Source: Gigaspora rosea (Eukaryota > Glomeromycota > Glomeromycetes > Diversisporales > Gigasporaceae). From it: DNA of 64,000 bases. Positions 34,142 through 46,289 of this stretch are shown piece after piece (within the stretch, counting starts at the first letter, position 1; every line of letters begins with the position of its first letter). The notes under the pieces are model-generated. The model did no database searches, had not been told where the DNA came from, and saw only the letters and a program-made list of their open reading frames with translations. A program made the translations under genes and the position numbers. The stretch is from positions 44,292 to 108,291 of the forward strand of contig QKWP01000809.1 in assembly GCA_003550325.1 (NCBI GenBank). The letters run 5' to 3'.

Positions 34142-35245
34142 CAAACATGGCGTCGAAACGAAACCTACCCGAAACTAGTTTCGGACGGGTTCTAATCCGA
34201 AACTAGTTTCGGATTTTTAAAAAAAAATCGAAACTCCGAAACCCGAAACCCCCGAAACTATAATCCGAAACTCAACCCTATAATCCGAAACTCAAAAATA
34301 TAATATTTAAACCTTTAAAATTTATTGTAAAGTTGATTTATTTTTAATGAACCCAAAATGTAAATTTACTTTTGAATAAATTATAACATTATATAGGTCA
34401 TTTTTTTAATTATGTTTTTTTACTGCCTCGGTTTGTCCGGGGGGTTTTTTTAGAGCTGGTCAACTTTATTTTTAATATCATACCGTTATTACAACTGATT
34501 TCAAATTCTAGGGCGATAGAAAAAATTGCCAATGATGAATCGATAAGTATTTGATGGCTTTTGATACCAAAATTTATTTAATTCTGCGGTAACTTATTAA
34601 TTCTATCATTAGTGGATATGGACGTACTAATTACTTATTATTACTTGATATTGTATCCAGTTTTTACGTAGTAAGTAAAAACTGATGCTTGCAAAAGCAA
34701 CCTTGATTGTCAGAATATAAACTCTGGATTTACCTTTCATGTTTTACTTGTGAATCATAACAACAAAAAGCATGCAATAAATTGTTGGATGCATTTCGGT
34801 CCAAATATTGCTGGATATTCAAATTTTATTGTATTCTTTAAGGAGATATATAGCATACATCAATGCGATTAATATATATTGAAGAGATACATAGCATACA
34901 TCAGTGCATTTGAAAGAGATATATAATACATTAATGCAATAAATGGAAGTTTGGTGTTCAGGTGAGGTTTCGGGATTTCGAGTTTTGGATAAGGTTTCGG
35001 AAGTTATAATCCGAAGCCCGAAACTTTCGGATTTGGCACAAAAGGGTTTCGGCGCCAACTTTGGAGAGAATAAACAAATAAATTATTGATGTTTTGGCAG
35101 TTTCGGGGTTTCGGTTGAGGTTTCGGGTTTCGGTTGAGGTTTCGGGTTTCGGTTGAGGTTTCGAGTTTCGGATAAGGTTTCGGAAGCTATAATCCGAAAC
35201 CCGAAACTTTCGGAATCGCCAAAAAAGGTTTCGGTGCCATCTCTG
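34142..35245. mobile_element. 1.1 kb hAT-like element with CCGAAAC-rich ends
   Basis: A perfect 8-bp duplication ATCTGACC flanks it (34134-34141, 35246-35253). The ends are CAAACATGGCGTCGAAAC and CAGAGATGGCACCGAAAC. Both sides carry clusters of TCCGAAAC/GTTTCGG (34150-34290 and 34960-35230), including tandem GGTTTCGGGTTTCGGTTGA. There is no coding capacity. Confidence 0.9.
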
Positions 35246-36315
35246 ATCTGACCCTAATATGAATGCTAACCATAACGGTAATTAACTTTAAAGGATTTTG
35301 TTAATTGCAAATCTGCGTCACAGGATCTGTCACAGAATCTTAAAGTGCCATGTATAAAAACAACGCAAGTAGAGCCGCATTATCCACTTTCTGCAACTCT
35401 GATTGGTCACAATAAGGTTCAACCAATCAGAGTTGCAGATTTTTGGATAAAATTTGTAAAAGTTTTACAATATAACCTCTATTAGTATTATTCGGGGTCC
35501 TATAAAAACCCACCCTCAAACGACTTAGGTGCTATTCATATCTTAACATAATTTTTTTGTCTATTGTATACTTGCTGAAAGCGCGTATCACATGTTCTAA
35601 ATTTCGTACCATATATACTGTACGTATTTGTTTATTACTTACTACTTACTACTTAGGCCAGACCAATTTAATTCGGTGGTTTTCGTTACCCTTTTTATCC
35701 TCCCCCCTCTTACTTATAGAAATCACTTAATAAATTCGACAAAAAATCTGATTGGTCATTTGATCAGACAAACCAATCAAATTCTTTTATTGGATCCATT
35801 GATGGAGGTACTGTACTAAAGTGTCGTTAGCAAAGTTTTATCGAATATATAAAATACAAGGCTTGGGTGCCATTTCGGTAACAATGAAAGGAGAGTTAGT
35901 TGTGTTGAAATTATCATGATTTTTATCATAGTTTCTAAAAAAAATTTCTGTTACAAACCTACTCGACACTTAATACGTTTTAAGGTTGAGTTTGCATCGA
36001 AATTATTTTGATTTCTATCATGAATTACTGTAAAATTCATACACAAAGTTTGCTCGCTATTCTAATAATCACAATTTATGGTTAGGGTTGAATTAGTAGT
36101 TCGCGTTGGAATACTTAGTTTTTATCGGTTACAAACCTTACTATATGTCGCGTAGTTTCTGAAGAGCCCTTGTATTTAATAAAAAGGGGTACAAATAAAT
36201 GACGAGATATATAATGATTTGAAAAGAGCAAAGGTGAAACGAAAATATAATTCGAGTGACTTACGTGCTAGTTTAGATGCAACACATGTTACTAATAATA
36301 TCCATATCTCAGTTA

Positions 36316-36623
36316 GGCGAGACCAATTCGATTCGGTGGTTTACATTACCCCTTTCTATTAGTAAATATTTTTGAGATACATGCATAATTTTGGTGATTT
36401 AGCCGGAGGACATAATGCGGGTAGAATTGAGATTAGAAATTGCAAAGTCCGAAATTTTCCGAAGAGAAAATGAACGAACATAAAAGACGAGCGAGGGATA
36501 GCCCGATAATTTTCGATTGAGAAAAAATTTTAAATTTATTATGTATATGTTCCGTTCTCCCTCCACCCCACCCTCTTTTGAGAAGGAATGTAACTTAAAC
36601 CACCGAATTAAATTGGTCTCGCC
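36316..36623. mobile_element. Harbinger-like MITE
   Basis: The inverted ends are GGCGAGACCAATT followed by an ATTCGGTGGTTTA block. The flanks are TTA and TAA. About 308 bp, non-coding. Confidence 0.7.
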
Positions 36624-37171
36624 TAATCAATACTTATGCTTTTGTACACATCTATGTGTTTTCTGTTACCAAATTAGATGGTAACACGAGGTTAAAGAAA
36701 AATAATGTTGATAATATTTATCACATGTGATATCACAGTTTTTATGTTTTTATAGTAAGGTTTATTTTAAAATTTTAGGTGTTGAACATTTTAATAATAC
36801 GGTAGATCAAATATAAGTACATGCTTTTATGGACTTGAACAAGTATTTTCGTGATGGGGCATTTTGCAGAAGTTTACAGTAGATAGAATTCTAGAATACT
36901 ATGCGCGTCAGTTTAACACGAATATTCTCTAAAAGTAAGCTATGTATAGATTTATTTTCTTGTGCACATAAGAATATTTATAAAGTTACAAATAAGGAAA
37001 TCACCTGATTTTAAACAAAAAAAAATAGGTTGATAGTTTAAAACAGACCGAATATAAGCAAATCATAATTAAGCCTTGTTAATGCAGTAATTTAATTTAT
37101 GTATGCGTTAGAAAAATCAATTTATAAAAATCGGTATAAAAGGAAGTCAGATTTTATTAACTTAAGAAATA
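36624..37171 (+). promoter_or_regulatory. upstream region of the HMG-box gene with TATA box
   Basis: TATAAAAG at 37135-37142 lies about 30 bp before the ATG at 37172. No other gene is seen in this interval. Confidence 0.5.
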
Positions 37172-37936
37172 ATGAGTGAAATTACCATGAAGAAATACTG
37201 CGGCATTTTGATGTTTGACATTCCGACACCATCATTCACTAAATCTAATAGTAAGCCGGATTCTCAGCTTACTGTTGATTATACTACATCTTTGGAAAAT
37301 AGCAATATCCGCACACAAGATAATTTTATCTTTACTTCATACATGGAGCCCATGAAGGTTAATCCTCAGCGTCCTCTTAAGAATACGCCAATTACTTTAT
37401 TACAACAAGATTCTTCAAAAAATAATGAAATTATAATGGAGCCTTTACATCAAGAGAAAAGAATTCGTCGTTCACCAAATTCCTTTATTTTATATAGACG
37501 AGCAAAACAACCGGAAATAATACGTCAATACGGTAAAATTCCAAACGCAGAAAAATCAAGAATAATAGCTGATCTTTGGCACAACGAATCAAGTGAAATA
37601 AAACAATATTGGCAAAATTTAGCAGACAAAAAAAAAGTAGAATATATGAATGCACCTCCGGAATACTGTTATCTAAACAAGTTAAAAAATCCTAAAAAGA
37701 ATCATAAATTGAAGTCCACAGATTCATATCAATTTCAAAATGCATTACCTGAGATACAAACCTATGATATTGTATATCCATTTCCTTCAGAATATTTTAT
37801 CACAATGGATCCTACATTATTTTTTAGGTCTTATGATTATTTTGAAAATACCAGCCCTACTGTACTACCATCAATTTTTCCAAAAGATGATAGTTTCAAT
37901 AACATAATTAATACGCAAAACGATAATGCGCAGTAA
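37172..37936 (+). CDS. HMG-box protein (MATA-HMG type)
   Basis: This is a single-exon gene of 254 residues. An HMG box occupies about residues 96-172: basic start KRIRRSPNSFILYRR, then YGKIPNAEKSRIIADLW and the closing helix QYWQNLADKKKVEYMN. The pattern RxxNxFxLYR ... W ... W/Y fits the MATA-HMG subgroup, DNA-binding proteins related to fungal mating-type regulators. The flanks (1-95 and 180-254) are low-complexity, Ser/Asn-rich and probably disordered, with no recognised domain. A TATA box precedes it. Large families of such genes are known in Glomeromycotina. Whether this one has any mating role cannot be told from the sequence. The uninterrupted frame amid transposon debris suggests it is functional. 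Confidence 0.85.
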   Translation: MSEITMKKYCGILMFDIPTPSFTKSNSKPDSQLTVDYTTSLENSNIRTQDNFIFTSYMEPMKVNPQRPLKNTPITLLQQDSSKNNEIIMEPLHQEKRIRRSPNSFILYRRAKQPEIIRQYGKIPNAEKSRIIADLWHNESSEIKQYWQNLADKKKVEYMNAPPEYCYLNKLKNPKKNHKLKSTDSYQFQNALPEIQTYDIVYPFPSEYFITMDPTLFFRSYDYFENTSPTVLPSIFPKDDSFNNIINTQNDNAQ

Positions 37937-38571
37937 TCATTAATTGAAGTGACTACTTCGATTACTTACCCTTACCATAACATCATCAATCCTTACTAAG
38001 TTTTTAATTATTTTTTTATATTTTCCGTTCGTATAATCTTTAATATTTTGTAAATATTTGCATATTTGCCTATTTATGCAAGACCAATTATGTTATTATT
38101 TTTAATTAAGTAAACTTTATTCTATGTGTGTTTTGAACTTTGCAAACTTATTACGCATTTCATGCAACATTTATGGTTTTTAATTAAGTAAACTTTATTC
38201 TATGTAGGTTTTGAACTATGCAAACTTATCACTCATTTCATGCAACATTTATTGCAACATTTTTGATAATAAAAGCATTATATCGGTTTTATCTATACCT
38301 TTTCCATCGCGTTTACAAATAATTATATTTTATTACTAAATAATTAATATTCATATCATTATATTTTCCGATGTAAAATGGCTAATAGCTATGGTAATGA
38401 TATATAATCTCTGTAATTTATGGATCTTGAATTAACCACGTGGATAATATTTGTTTTTTTTAAAGAGCCATTCCTAGATTTTCTATTTATTAAATTTATT
38501 AAAGAAAATAAAAATAAAGGTATCTGTATCAGTTACATTCGTTCGAATAATATATAGATAGTTATTAGGCC
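37937..38571. other. 3' flank of the HMG gene, gene-free
   Basis: A segment of about 75 bp (TTTTTAATTAAGTAAACTTTATTC ... CATTTCATGCAACATTTAT) is present twice in tandem at about 38098-38250. Confidence 0.65.
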
Positions 38572-38659
38572 TAGTATTTGGGACCGGCTTTATTTTCATA
38601 TGTTAAAGCCGGGTCAATCGGTTTTACCATATGAAAAATAAAACCGGGTCCAAGCTCTA
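38572..38659. mobile_element. 88-bp foldback MITE
   Basis: GGGACCGGCTTTATTTTCATATG is mirrored by CATATGAAAAATAAAACCGGGTCC. The ends are TAGTATTTGG and CCAAGCTCTA. The flanks ATTAGGCC and ATTGGGAC match at six of eight positions. Confidence 0.65.
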
Positions 38660-39208
38660 ATTGGGACTATAATGTTTAACCAGTTACTTACTATGGGAAG
38701 TATTTGGCATCATTGCATAGTCTGCAAATAGCAAAGTTCATTAGGCAGATCACATAGCGACTATTAAATACTTAATGATAATATATTAATAGTAATCTGT
38801 CATCAAATCTTACATAATTATATATTCGGGAACATATCGAGTTTATCCGCTGTGAAATCAATTCTCAGCTGCTCAAAAAAATAAATAAAATAAAATAAAA
38901 TAAAAAAAATAAAAGTAAAAAAATAAAAAAAGTAAAAATATATTAATAAATAAATAAAAATAAATTAAAATATAAAATAAATAAAAAAAGTGATAATAAA
39001 TGTAATGTTTGAATTGAAGCTAAATTCGATAACATTACTACTTCAGAATTCTTGTTTCACCTGTTATCATCAATATTATACAAAATCATTATTGCTGCTT
39101 TCAAAAAGTTGTGACCATGCAGGGTTCCAGAATTTTCAGCACCCGCTTCAATCGGATTTTTAATTTTTTCTAATTGGAATTTCTGAATTTTTAACACAGA
39201 TATATTGG

Positions 39209-39459
39209 CGCTTTTCAATAGAAAAGGGGGAGATCTCTTTTTTTGGAAAAAAATTTTTATTACTTTCATTGAAGATATCTCTGTAAGTTCTTGACCAATA
39301 CAGTAAAAAATTTTTGTTTGAATTCTACAAATCTGTAGAATTCAAATAAAAAAAATTTTCATTGAATTTGGTCAAGAACTTACAGAGATATTTTTCAATG
39401 AAAGTAATAAAATTTTTGTTTACCAAAAAGGAGATCTCCCCATTTTCTATTGAAAAGCA
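39209..39459. repeat. 250-bp palindrome
   Basis: GCTTTTCAATAGAAAA at the left is mirrored at the right, with centre GAATTCTACAAATCTGTAGAATTC near 39332. The core (GAGATATC ... AAGTTCTTGACCAA) is shared with the composite palindrome at 46290-49265. Confidence 0.85.
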
Positions 39460-39841
39460 CCCATATGGGAATCGGCTTTTTCACAACTTTTGGAACTAGT
39501 TATAGAATTTCAATTTATATTAATATATATGTTGTACATTAGTTATTTCACCTTCTATAAATTGTTGATTACGGGGCTTTCATTTTTATTATGGACAATT
39601 TAATTCGATAACATTCGCGTTACACTTTTATCAATGAAAATTTGAGCAAAATTAGTACAAATTACAGATAAGATAATTGAGTAGAATTAGCATAATTAAT
39701 TCAGTATTAAATTATTTTTGCCTTTAATTCAGAACATTTAATATAACTTAGAACTGTATAGGAATTATGCAAATGAATTAAATTGATAGACGTTTTCAGA
39801 AAGATAGAGACAAATTTTTTTTTTATTTGTATAATCGATTA

Positions 39842-40225
39842 GGCCAGACCAAGTTGATTATGTGTTTTACATCACCCCCCTCTCTCCTCCGGGGGGGGGT
39901 GGCGGCTCACATAGTAAAATTTTTCCGAATTGTTCCGTGACTGTATAAAAAATTTCCGAATATCCCGTAGCCCTATGTATATTTTTCAAAATTTTTTTCA
40001 AATTTTTTTTTTACTATGGGGGGTGGTAATGTAAAACACATAATCAACTTAGATGCAAGCTTTCTGATTATAGAAATTAATAAATTAGGCCTAACTGTAA
40101 GTAACCTTTAATTATTGTATTATAAAAAATTTTCGAATATCCCATAGCCCTATGTATATTTTTCAAAATTTTTTTTACTATGAGGGGAGGGGTAATGTAA
40201 AACACATAATCAACTTGGTCTGGCC
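39842..40225. mobile_element. Harbinger-like MITE with TTA duplication and internal tandem duplication
   Basis: GGCCAGACCAAGTTGATTAT at the left end is mirrored at the right end, flanked by TTA on both sides. Inside, a block of about 170 bp is duplicated in tandem, from the ATATCCC(G/A)TAGCCCTATG phrase to beyond the element's own terminus. The internal copy of the right end at 40020-40050 is fused to flanking DNA that recurs after 40226. Confidence 0.72.
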
Positions 40226-40229
40226 TTAG

Positions 40230-41327
40230 AAGCAAGCTTTATGATTATAGAAATTAATAACTGTAAGTAACCTTTAATTACGTATCATAAACGATCTATT
40301 CTATTTTACTTATTATATCACACAGTGGATTATCCTTCTACATGAGAATAAAGTAGCAAGCCAAGCTGCATTTTATTATTTTATTTGTATAATATATGTA
40401 TTTCCTCAAACGAACCTTCTGAATAAGAACTATGTCGATGCTAGCTTGATATGATCATTTATAAGATAATGCTTTTTTAATTAAGTTATTAATTACAATA
40501 TTCTAATTGACAATTCTGCTCTATCTATTGAGAAAATAAACCATTAAGTGGTAATCCGCAGTTAGAGGGTCAAAATTTCATAGTTAAAATCGGCTGAGAT
40601 TTACTAATTGCCTTATATGGAGGTAGAATGCCGTACATTTCCGATCATAATAAAAAACACTATAGTAAACAATCAATAAATACTCATCGTGTCATATACT
40701 AACGCGATTTGAATGATTTAACTATCATTAGAATCAGAAAAGTTGGTTCTGCAAAGTTTAATTAGAAATTATAAAAACGTTTGCTTAGTAAAAAAAATAC
40801 TTTTATATGTAGAAAAGCCCCCATTCGCACACTAATAGAAATTTACTATTAAATGCCCGCCGTAATTTATTATAAAATGATCATATTTTACCTTATCTGC
40901 GATTTACCACTTAATTTTTCATGCAAATATTTTATTTTTCTGTATTTTACGTGACTCATTTCATCTTTATTATGCTTATCGTTAGGCGGCTCAAAGTTGA
41001 TTACAGTAGTTTGTTAACGTCAACATTTTAGGTTCAAACATTGGAGGTTAAACAAACACACTGTTTATGCGTATATTTCGATTAACATTGATTTACTTTA
41101 TTACATGATTAATAGCTATGCTTGTTTAATTTCGGGGGTGATGTTACCAACTAATAGACTTTGAAAGGCCTTATTATTCTGTGATGACCATTAAAAAAGA
41201 CTAATGTATCGTTTCATTATCTCATTCTTTTTACTCGTTTAGATATTTTACTGTAAAAATAATTAATAGTAAGTGATGTTTAATAATATTTCATTTCCTA
41301 ATTTTCGTGATAAAAAAAAAGCATTAG
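40230..41327. other. gene-free AT-rich interval
   Basis: No frame of note and no clear repeat structure seen. Confidence 0.6.
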
Positions 41328-41329
41328 TA

Positions 41330-41620
41330 CAGTCAGACCTCTTTAGCGTCCTCTTTAAATGCGCACTCAAGTTCTGGCCCAAATATATACTTGACCTCTA
41401 TAAATGCACCTTTCTTATTATTCTCTAAATATACGTCATTAAATTGTGGTCCCTGCAGGTGGAATATTTCGGAATGTCGGGATATGTCGGAAACCTTCGA
41501 AATTTAGCAATTTTGGCCCACATTAGCCACTGTGCAAGTTGCGCAGCCTGCTTAGTAATTCAAAAAATCTTCGATTTGCCCATCCATAGCCCCAAGGGCG
41601 TGCACTTAGAGGTTTCACTG
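41330..41620. mobile_element. mariner-like MITE, TA duplication
   Basis: CAGTCAGACCTCT at the left pairs with AGAGGTTTCACTG at the right, with TA on both sides. A sister end (GGAGGTCTGACTGTA) lies at 44696-44710. Confidence 0.78.
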
Positions 41621-41622
41621 TA

Positions 41623-43123
41623 ATAGTATATATGATTAGTATTTATAAATGTCGGGGATGATGCTGAAATTTGGGGTCTCGTTTTGAAATTATAAGCCCT
41701 GCTAAAATTCACATATACTTTTTAAATATCAAATCCAGCCCTTACCCTAATCCTATAAGACAAAAACGAAAAAAACACCCCAAAAAAAATTTTGAAATTT
41801 CATATCAAAATAGATCAAAATTTCGACAATAAATATAATATAAAATACTGCCTGTAAATTATGATTTAACCATATGAAAAATTCTACAAAAAAAACAATT
41901 TTTTTAAAGTGCCATTTCTGAATTATGTAACTTTATTATATCAAAAGATAAAATAAAATAAAGTAAAAATAATAATAATGCAAATGTTTATTTACCGAAA
42001 TACAGTAAAATCAACTATTATTATAGACTATGAGATAACTTTGATCCGAGTTTTAAAATAACATAATATACTATAATACCAATACTATTTTACATTTGTC
42101 TAAATGATATCTCTTATCGTAGCGTATCGCACCCTATCATTAAATCTTGCACCATTTTATACATTTGGCTCGCTTGTTGCATATATAAATGGGTACAGGT
42201 TTATTTACTATGAAATTCTTACCAAGGTACGTATACGCAATAACAAAGGGGTACATAAATGATTGTGTGCAATATTAAATGAAGTTCCTAATTTTCACAC
42301 TATTGGAAACAAGTGTTGAAGAGCCAGGTAACACGGATCAATGAAATATTTAAATTTGGATTTAGGAAATTCTTTTTTATATTTTTTAGTTTGCTTATCT
42401 AATTATTTTTGTTCTTTTTTAAAAAACGGGAACTTAGAAGCGATAATTAGATTTGGGATGTAGGACCCATGGAATAGGTATCATTGTACAGAAAGTACGA
42501 AACTTAAAACCAAAATCAAAAACTAAAAACTTCTACGTACCTGTTGGTTTGACAAAATAAATTTGATATGTACCCCTGACTTTTGCGTTTACTTACTATT
42601 GTGTTGAAAGTTTCAATAAATTAACGATAATGGCAGCTCTATATTTTCTATTTAGGTCTGATTCCAACATTGACTTTTATGGTATGGTTTTAATATTGAA
42701 AATTATTAATGGTTCAGACCTTAAGGTTGTAACTAGGTCGGGGACAATATAGGTTTATTTTAGTTCTGAAACTAACAGTTAACAGTTAATGAAAAGCTAT
42801 GATCTTACATTCTTCAATGAAATATATTAATGCTCTATTCTTGATGTTCCTATTTAAGCTATTTTTAGACTAGTTGGCAAATGTAGAAACCTATTTCTAC
42901 TAGTTATACAATAAGGTTTTAAAGAACAAACAGATTATCTAATTATCTAATCTTTATTGGTTAGACCGAAAATATTATGATAGCGTTACTGTATTTCAAA
43001 ATGTAAATGCTGTCAAATTTCATAAATACATTATATGGTTTCCCTGATTGCTTGTGTAACTCATATATTTACGTGCTACAAAATAAAGGTCCATGGGACA
43101 TTTTACTTACTGTATCCAGACTA
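41623..43123. other. gene-free AT-rich interval
   Basis: No coding region or structured repeat that I can support. Confidence 0.6.
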
Positions 43124-43131
43124 GAGGTGCA

Positions 43132-43242
43132 GGCGAATCGTCCCAATGATTGCCGTAACTAGTTATGTCATAAGCTTTAACTGGTTACGGCTTAGCCGTA
43201 ACATCATTGGGGCATCATTGGGACGATTCGCCTGCACCTCTA
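43132..43242. mobile_element. 111-bp foldback hAT-like MITE, duplication ATCCAGAC
   Basis: TAGAGGTGCAGGCGAATCGT is mirrored by the right end and ATCCAGAC flanks both sides exactly (43124-43131, 43243-43250). The inner part also folds (TTACGGCTTAGCCGTAA). Confidence 0.92.
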
Positions 43243-44159
43243 ATCCAGACCCAGAAAAATTATTACATCATCTTAACAAATTCGTATAAAATCAGATTCA
43301 TTTTATACGCCAATCAATGTTAAATATGTTACATCAAATAAAACTTTATTGTATTGTTTATCTCATGATTCACCAAATAGATTATATAACTTTAGTGCCT
43401 TCCGAATAGGCTCATGAAACGTTTCGGAAATACCGTACCGTTTACATGATCAAGAGATAAGACGGTTTAATAACGTTTATTTTTTGTGTAATATATTAAA
43501 TTTGACAGTGAATAAATAGAATTAATTGATTTTCATATGGACTAATCAATCAAACCCTAACGGCATGAATAGAATTACAAAATAGGATTAATCTGCGAAT
43601 TAATTGTTTACAAAATAGTCCTGCCCGTAAATTAATTATCCGTGAACTAAGCTATCTGTGAAACTAAATGAGCGGTACCACATGATCTTATCATTTATGT
43701 TATGCATGCATCTACAAGTGTAGACAGACTTGCAGTAGATGCAAGTTCTATATTAAAAATATCAGTATTGTTTAAGATTTCTGCTCAACGTTTAAAGTTC
43801 TTATTGTCTGATCCAGGCTAATCTGAACTATTGTGATAAGCCAAAGATAGAGTTGATAATAGGGATATTAAGGTCTGATAAATTATTTCTATAATGCAAT
43901 CGAGTTCTCGGTTTATAAACCGGACTAAGATCAGATCATAGATCACTTTAACATTCCTAGTTAAGAACATATTTTTTACCATTATTATAATACTCGCTAA
44001 TTATAGTGAATTGTAATCTGGTGGATTGGGAGTTAATTTTAAAGCATATAGTGCATGTATGAGCTTTAAGTATAGTAACACCCAGAAACCATTTCTTTGA
44101 AAAGATTATAGCCTGGAAAGTTACAACCAATTCTAAACAAAATGTGAAATCTGAGTTAC

Positions 44160-44418
44160 CGTAAAAGTGCCGCATACAAGACCCGGGTCTTTTACATTCC
44201 ACCAATTTTTAACCATATAGTAGACCCTGGTCTAGTACGCGCTGTGAGGTTATATCGGAAATGAAAAAAATTTCAAGTGCATACACACTTTGTATTTACA
44301 ATAGGCATTCTAACTTTTAAAAAAACCCGTATTTGATTGATATAGATTTTGTGGTTCGCGCCCGGGTCTAATTCATGGTGGATCTACTATTTGGGGATCT
44401 TGTATGCGCACTTTACGG
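44160..44418. mobile_element. 259-bp MITE with TA duplication and CCGTAAA ends
   Basis: CCGTAAAAGTGCCGCATACA at the left pairs with TGTATGCGCACTTTACGG at the right, with TA flanks. CCGTAAA is also the terminus of the pogo-like element at 22483. A short minus-strand frame here is not convincing. Confidence 0.82.
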
Positions 44419-44420
44419 TA

Positions 44421-46289
44421 TTAAGAAAAAGAAAAATATAATTCTCTAGCGTAATTTAATGTAATAATCTTTCTTTTGTTAAACATTGAATGTCACCCTA
44501 ATGGCTATATTTGTCTGTGAAAAATAATAAAGTCAGATCTTTCTAAATGTATAGTCAAAGGGCCTATATAAAAAAATCTTGTGTTTAGATAGGTATTGTA
44601 TTTAGGGAGGTAAAATTTATAAGTACCATATGAGTTGGGGCCAAACAGGGTCATGCGTTTTTCATAGACAATACATTAAAGGAGATTGCATTTAGGGAGG
44701 TCTGACTGTATAGCCACTTTTTCATTCAATTGAAACATTAAACTTTAAAAAATCCGAATTTTCGAACTCGTATATTAATCGTTTAGGCTAAATTAAAGTA
44801 AGGTGCAAATATTACTAATTGATATTTTAGGATGAATATAATTTATAGAGTAAAGTTGATTTTTGAACTAGTGCATTGACGATTTAGTAAACAATGACAT
44901 GTAAATCTTAAAGCAAATAAACACTCTCGTGACAAAGATAATTAATAAAAAATGGAAGTTTGACGTTGGGTTGATTCAAACATAGCGATGATCATAAGGT
45001 AAATAGTAATAACTTTATTTTTTAAAAGGTTGGTATACATAGAAATTTAATTCCAAAAATAAACTACGATCGAAAGATAAGAATTATTATCCGGCAGCTT
45101 ACTATGATTTGACTGCCGAATCTGTTTATTACTTGGCAGAAGCCACATTGTTGCCGAATATTAACTATGAATTATATATTTTATATATAAAATAAATAAC
45201 CAACGCTAATGTAGTTTTGCATTTGGGCAAATGCTCTTGTTACATGCATGTAAAAAAAAATTTCTTTGTTTCTGGTTATAGAGAATGACCAACGCCAATG
45301 CAACGTATAACCAGATACATATTTACCATGTAACAAATACCGAAAGTGGTGATTTTATTTCGATTAGGGTCTACACACGTTTCAAAGCACATAACGCCAT
45401 ACATATGTTTTTCTAATATTGCTCGCTGCAAACATTAAGTACGACTTTATATAATATGATGTAATATAAACTATGTAATATATTACAAAATAATATATAT
45501 GTCTTATATCGTGAAACAGAGTGTATGGTCTAATATATTTTGCACTCGTCCACAGAATCTTGATTGGATGCAATAGTCGAATGATTTCATTACATAATGA
45601 TCTAATTGAAAATCAAATCAAGTTTGGTTCTTAATTAGGTCGGGTAATGACCAGTCATAACCAGTCAATACAGTCAGGGATTTTACCAAATCTGGATATA
45701 AATTCTGGAACATCTATGGAGAATCCTTGAGCGATGATTGGCTTATAATCATGCCTGTTTGTCAAAGAAAACTGCCTTTGTAGAGGGGATAGAGAAGGGT
45801 TAGAATAGATTATTCAGTCAAGACCTTGTGGAGTTATGATCAATTTCTTTGTGAAAATGTTTAAGTATATTCATTATGTTATTTTGGGTCTGTTAGTTAA
45901 AGGAAACTGTTCTTGTATTTCTAAGTAAACTTGTAAAGGGGATCAATAGGGCCCCAGACATCTCTCATATAGTCATAACTAATCTTTACAAATTTTAAGA
46001 TTTTTGCTACCTCTAAAATCAAGTAAATTTGCTAAAAATTCAATTATTACATTAAGTTTTTATAGTAATTTGTTAAAAACTAAATTATTACATTTAGATA
46101 GTGCTCTTAGGTTCAGGTGTTCTAAGAAAATTTGTTCAGCATATAAAAATATATTCTACTGGCATATTTACTTTTATATTTCTTGAAAGGGAATTGCTAT
46201 TCGCACTATAGATTTTTGCTATTCACACCATGTAGATAGACCATCTTGATTTTGTCACTTAAATATTTTAACTTTTAAAAACTTTTATT
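44421..46289. other. gene-free AT-rich interval
   Basis: It holds a mariner-like MITE end near 44700 and little else. A sequence of about 50 bp at 46134-46185 (TTCAGCATATAAAAATATAT...) recurs directly at 49323-49373, on the other side of the composite palindrome. Confidence 0.6.

Larger units (their letters stand above)
32371..36260. repeat. long inverted repeat, arms of about 600 bp
   Basis: The left arm 32371-33199 and right arm 35652-36260 are inverted copies, beginning GTCACTCGAATTATATTTTC at the outside and ending at a TTAGGCCAGACC motif on the inside. The left arm is longer only because a 220-bp MITE plus its 8-bp duplication sits in it (829 minus 228 is 601, against 609). The inner motif is the terminus of the Harbinger-like MITE family seen at 36316 and 39842. 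The 2.45 kb between the arms is mostly two hAT-like elements. Confidence 0.85.
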
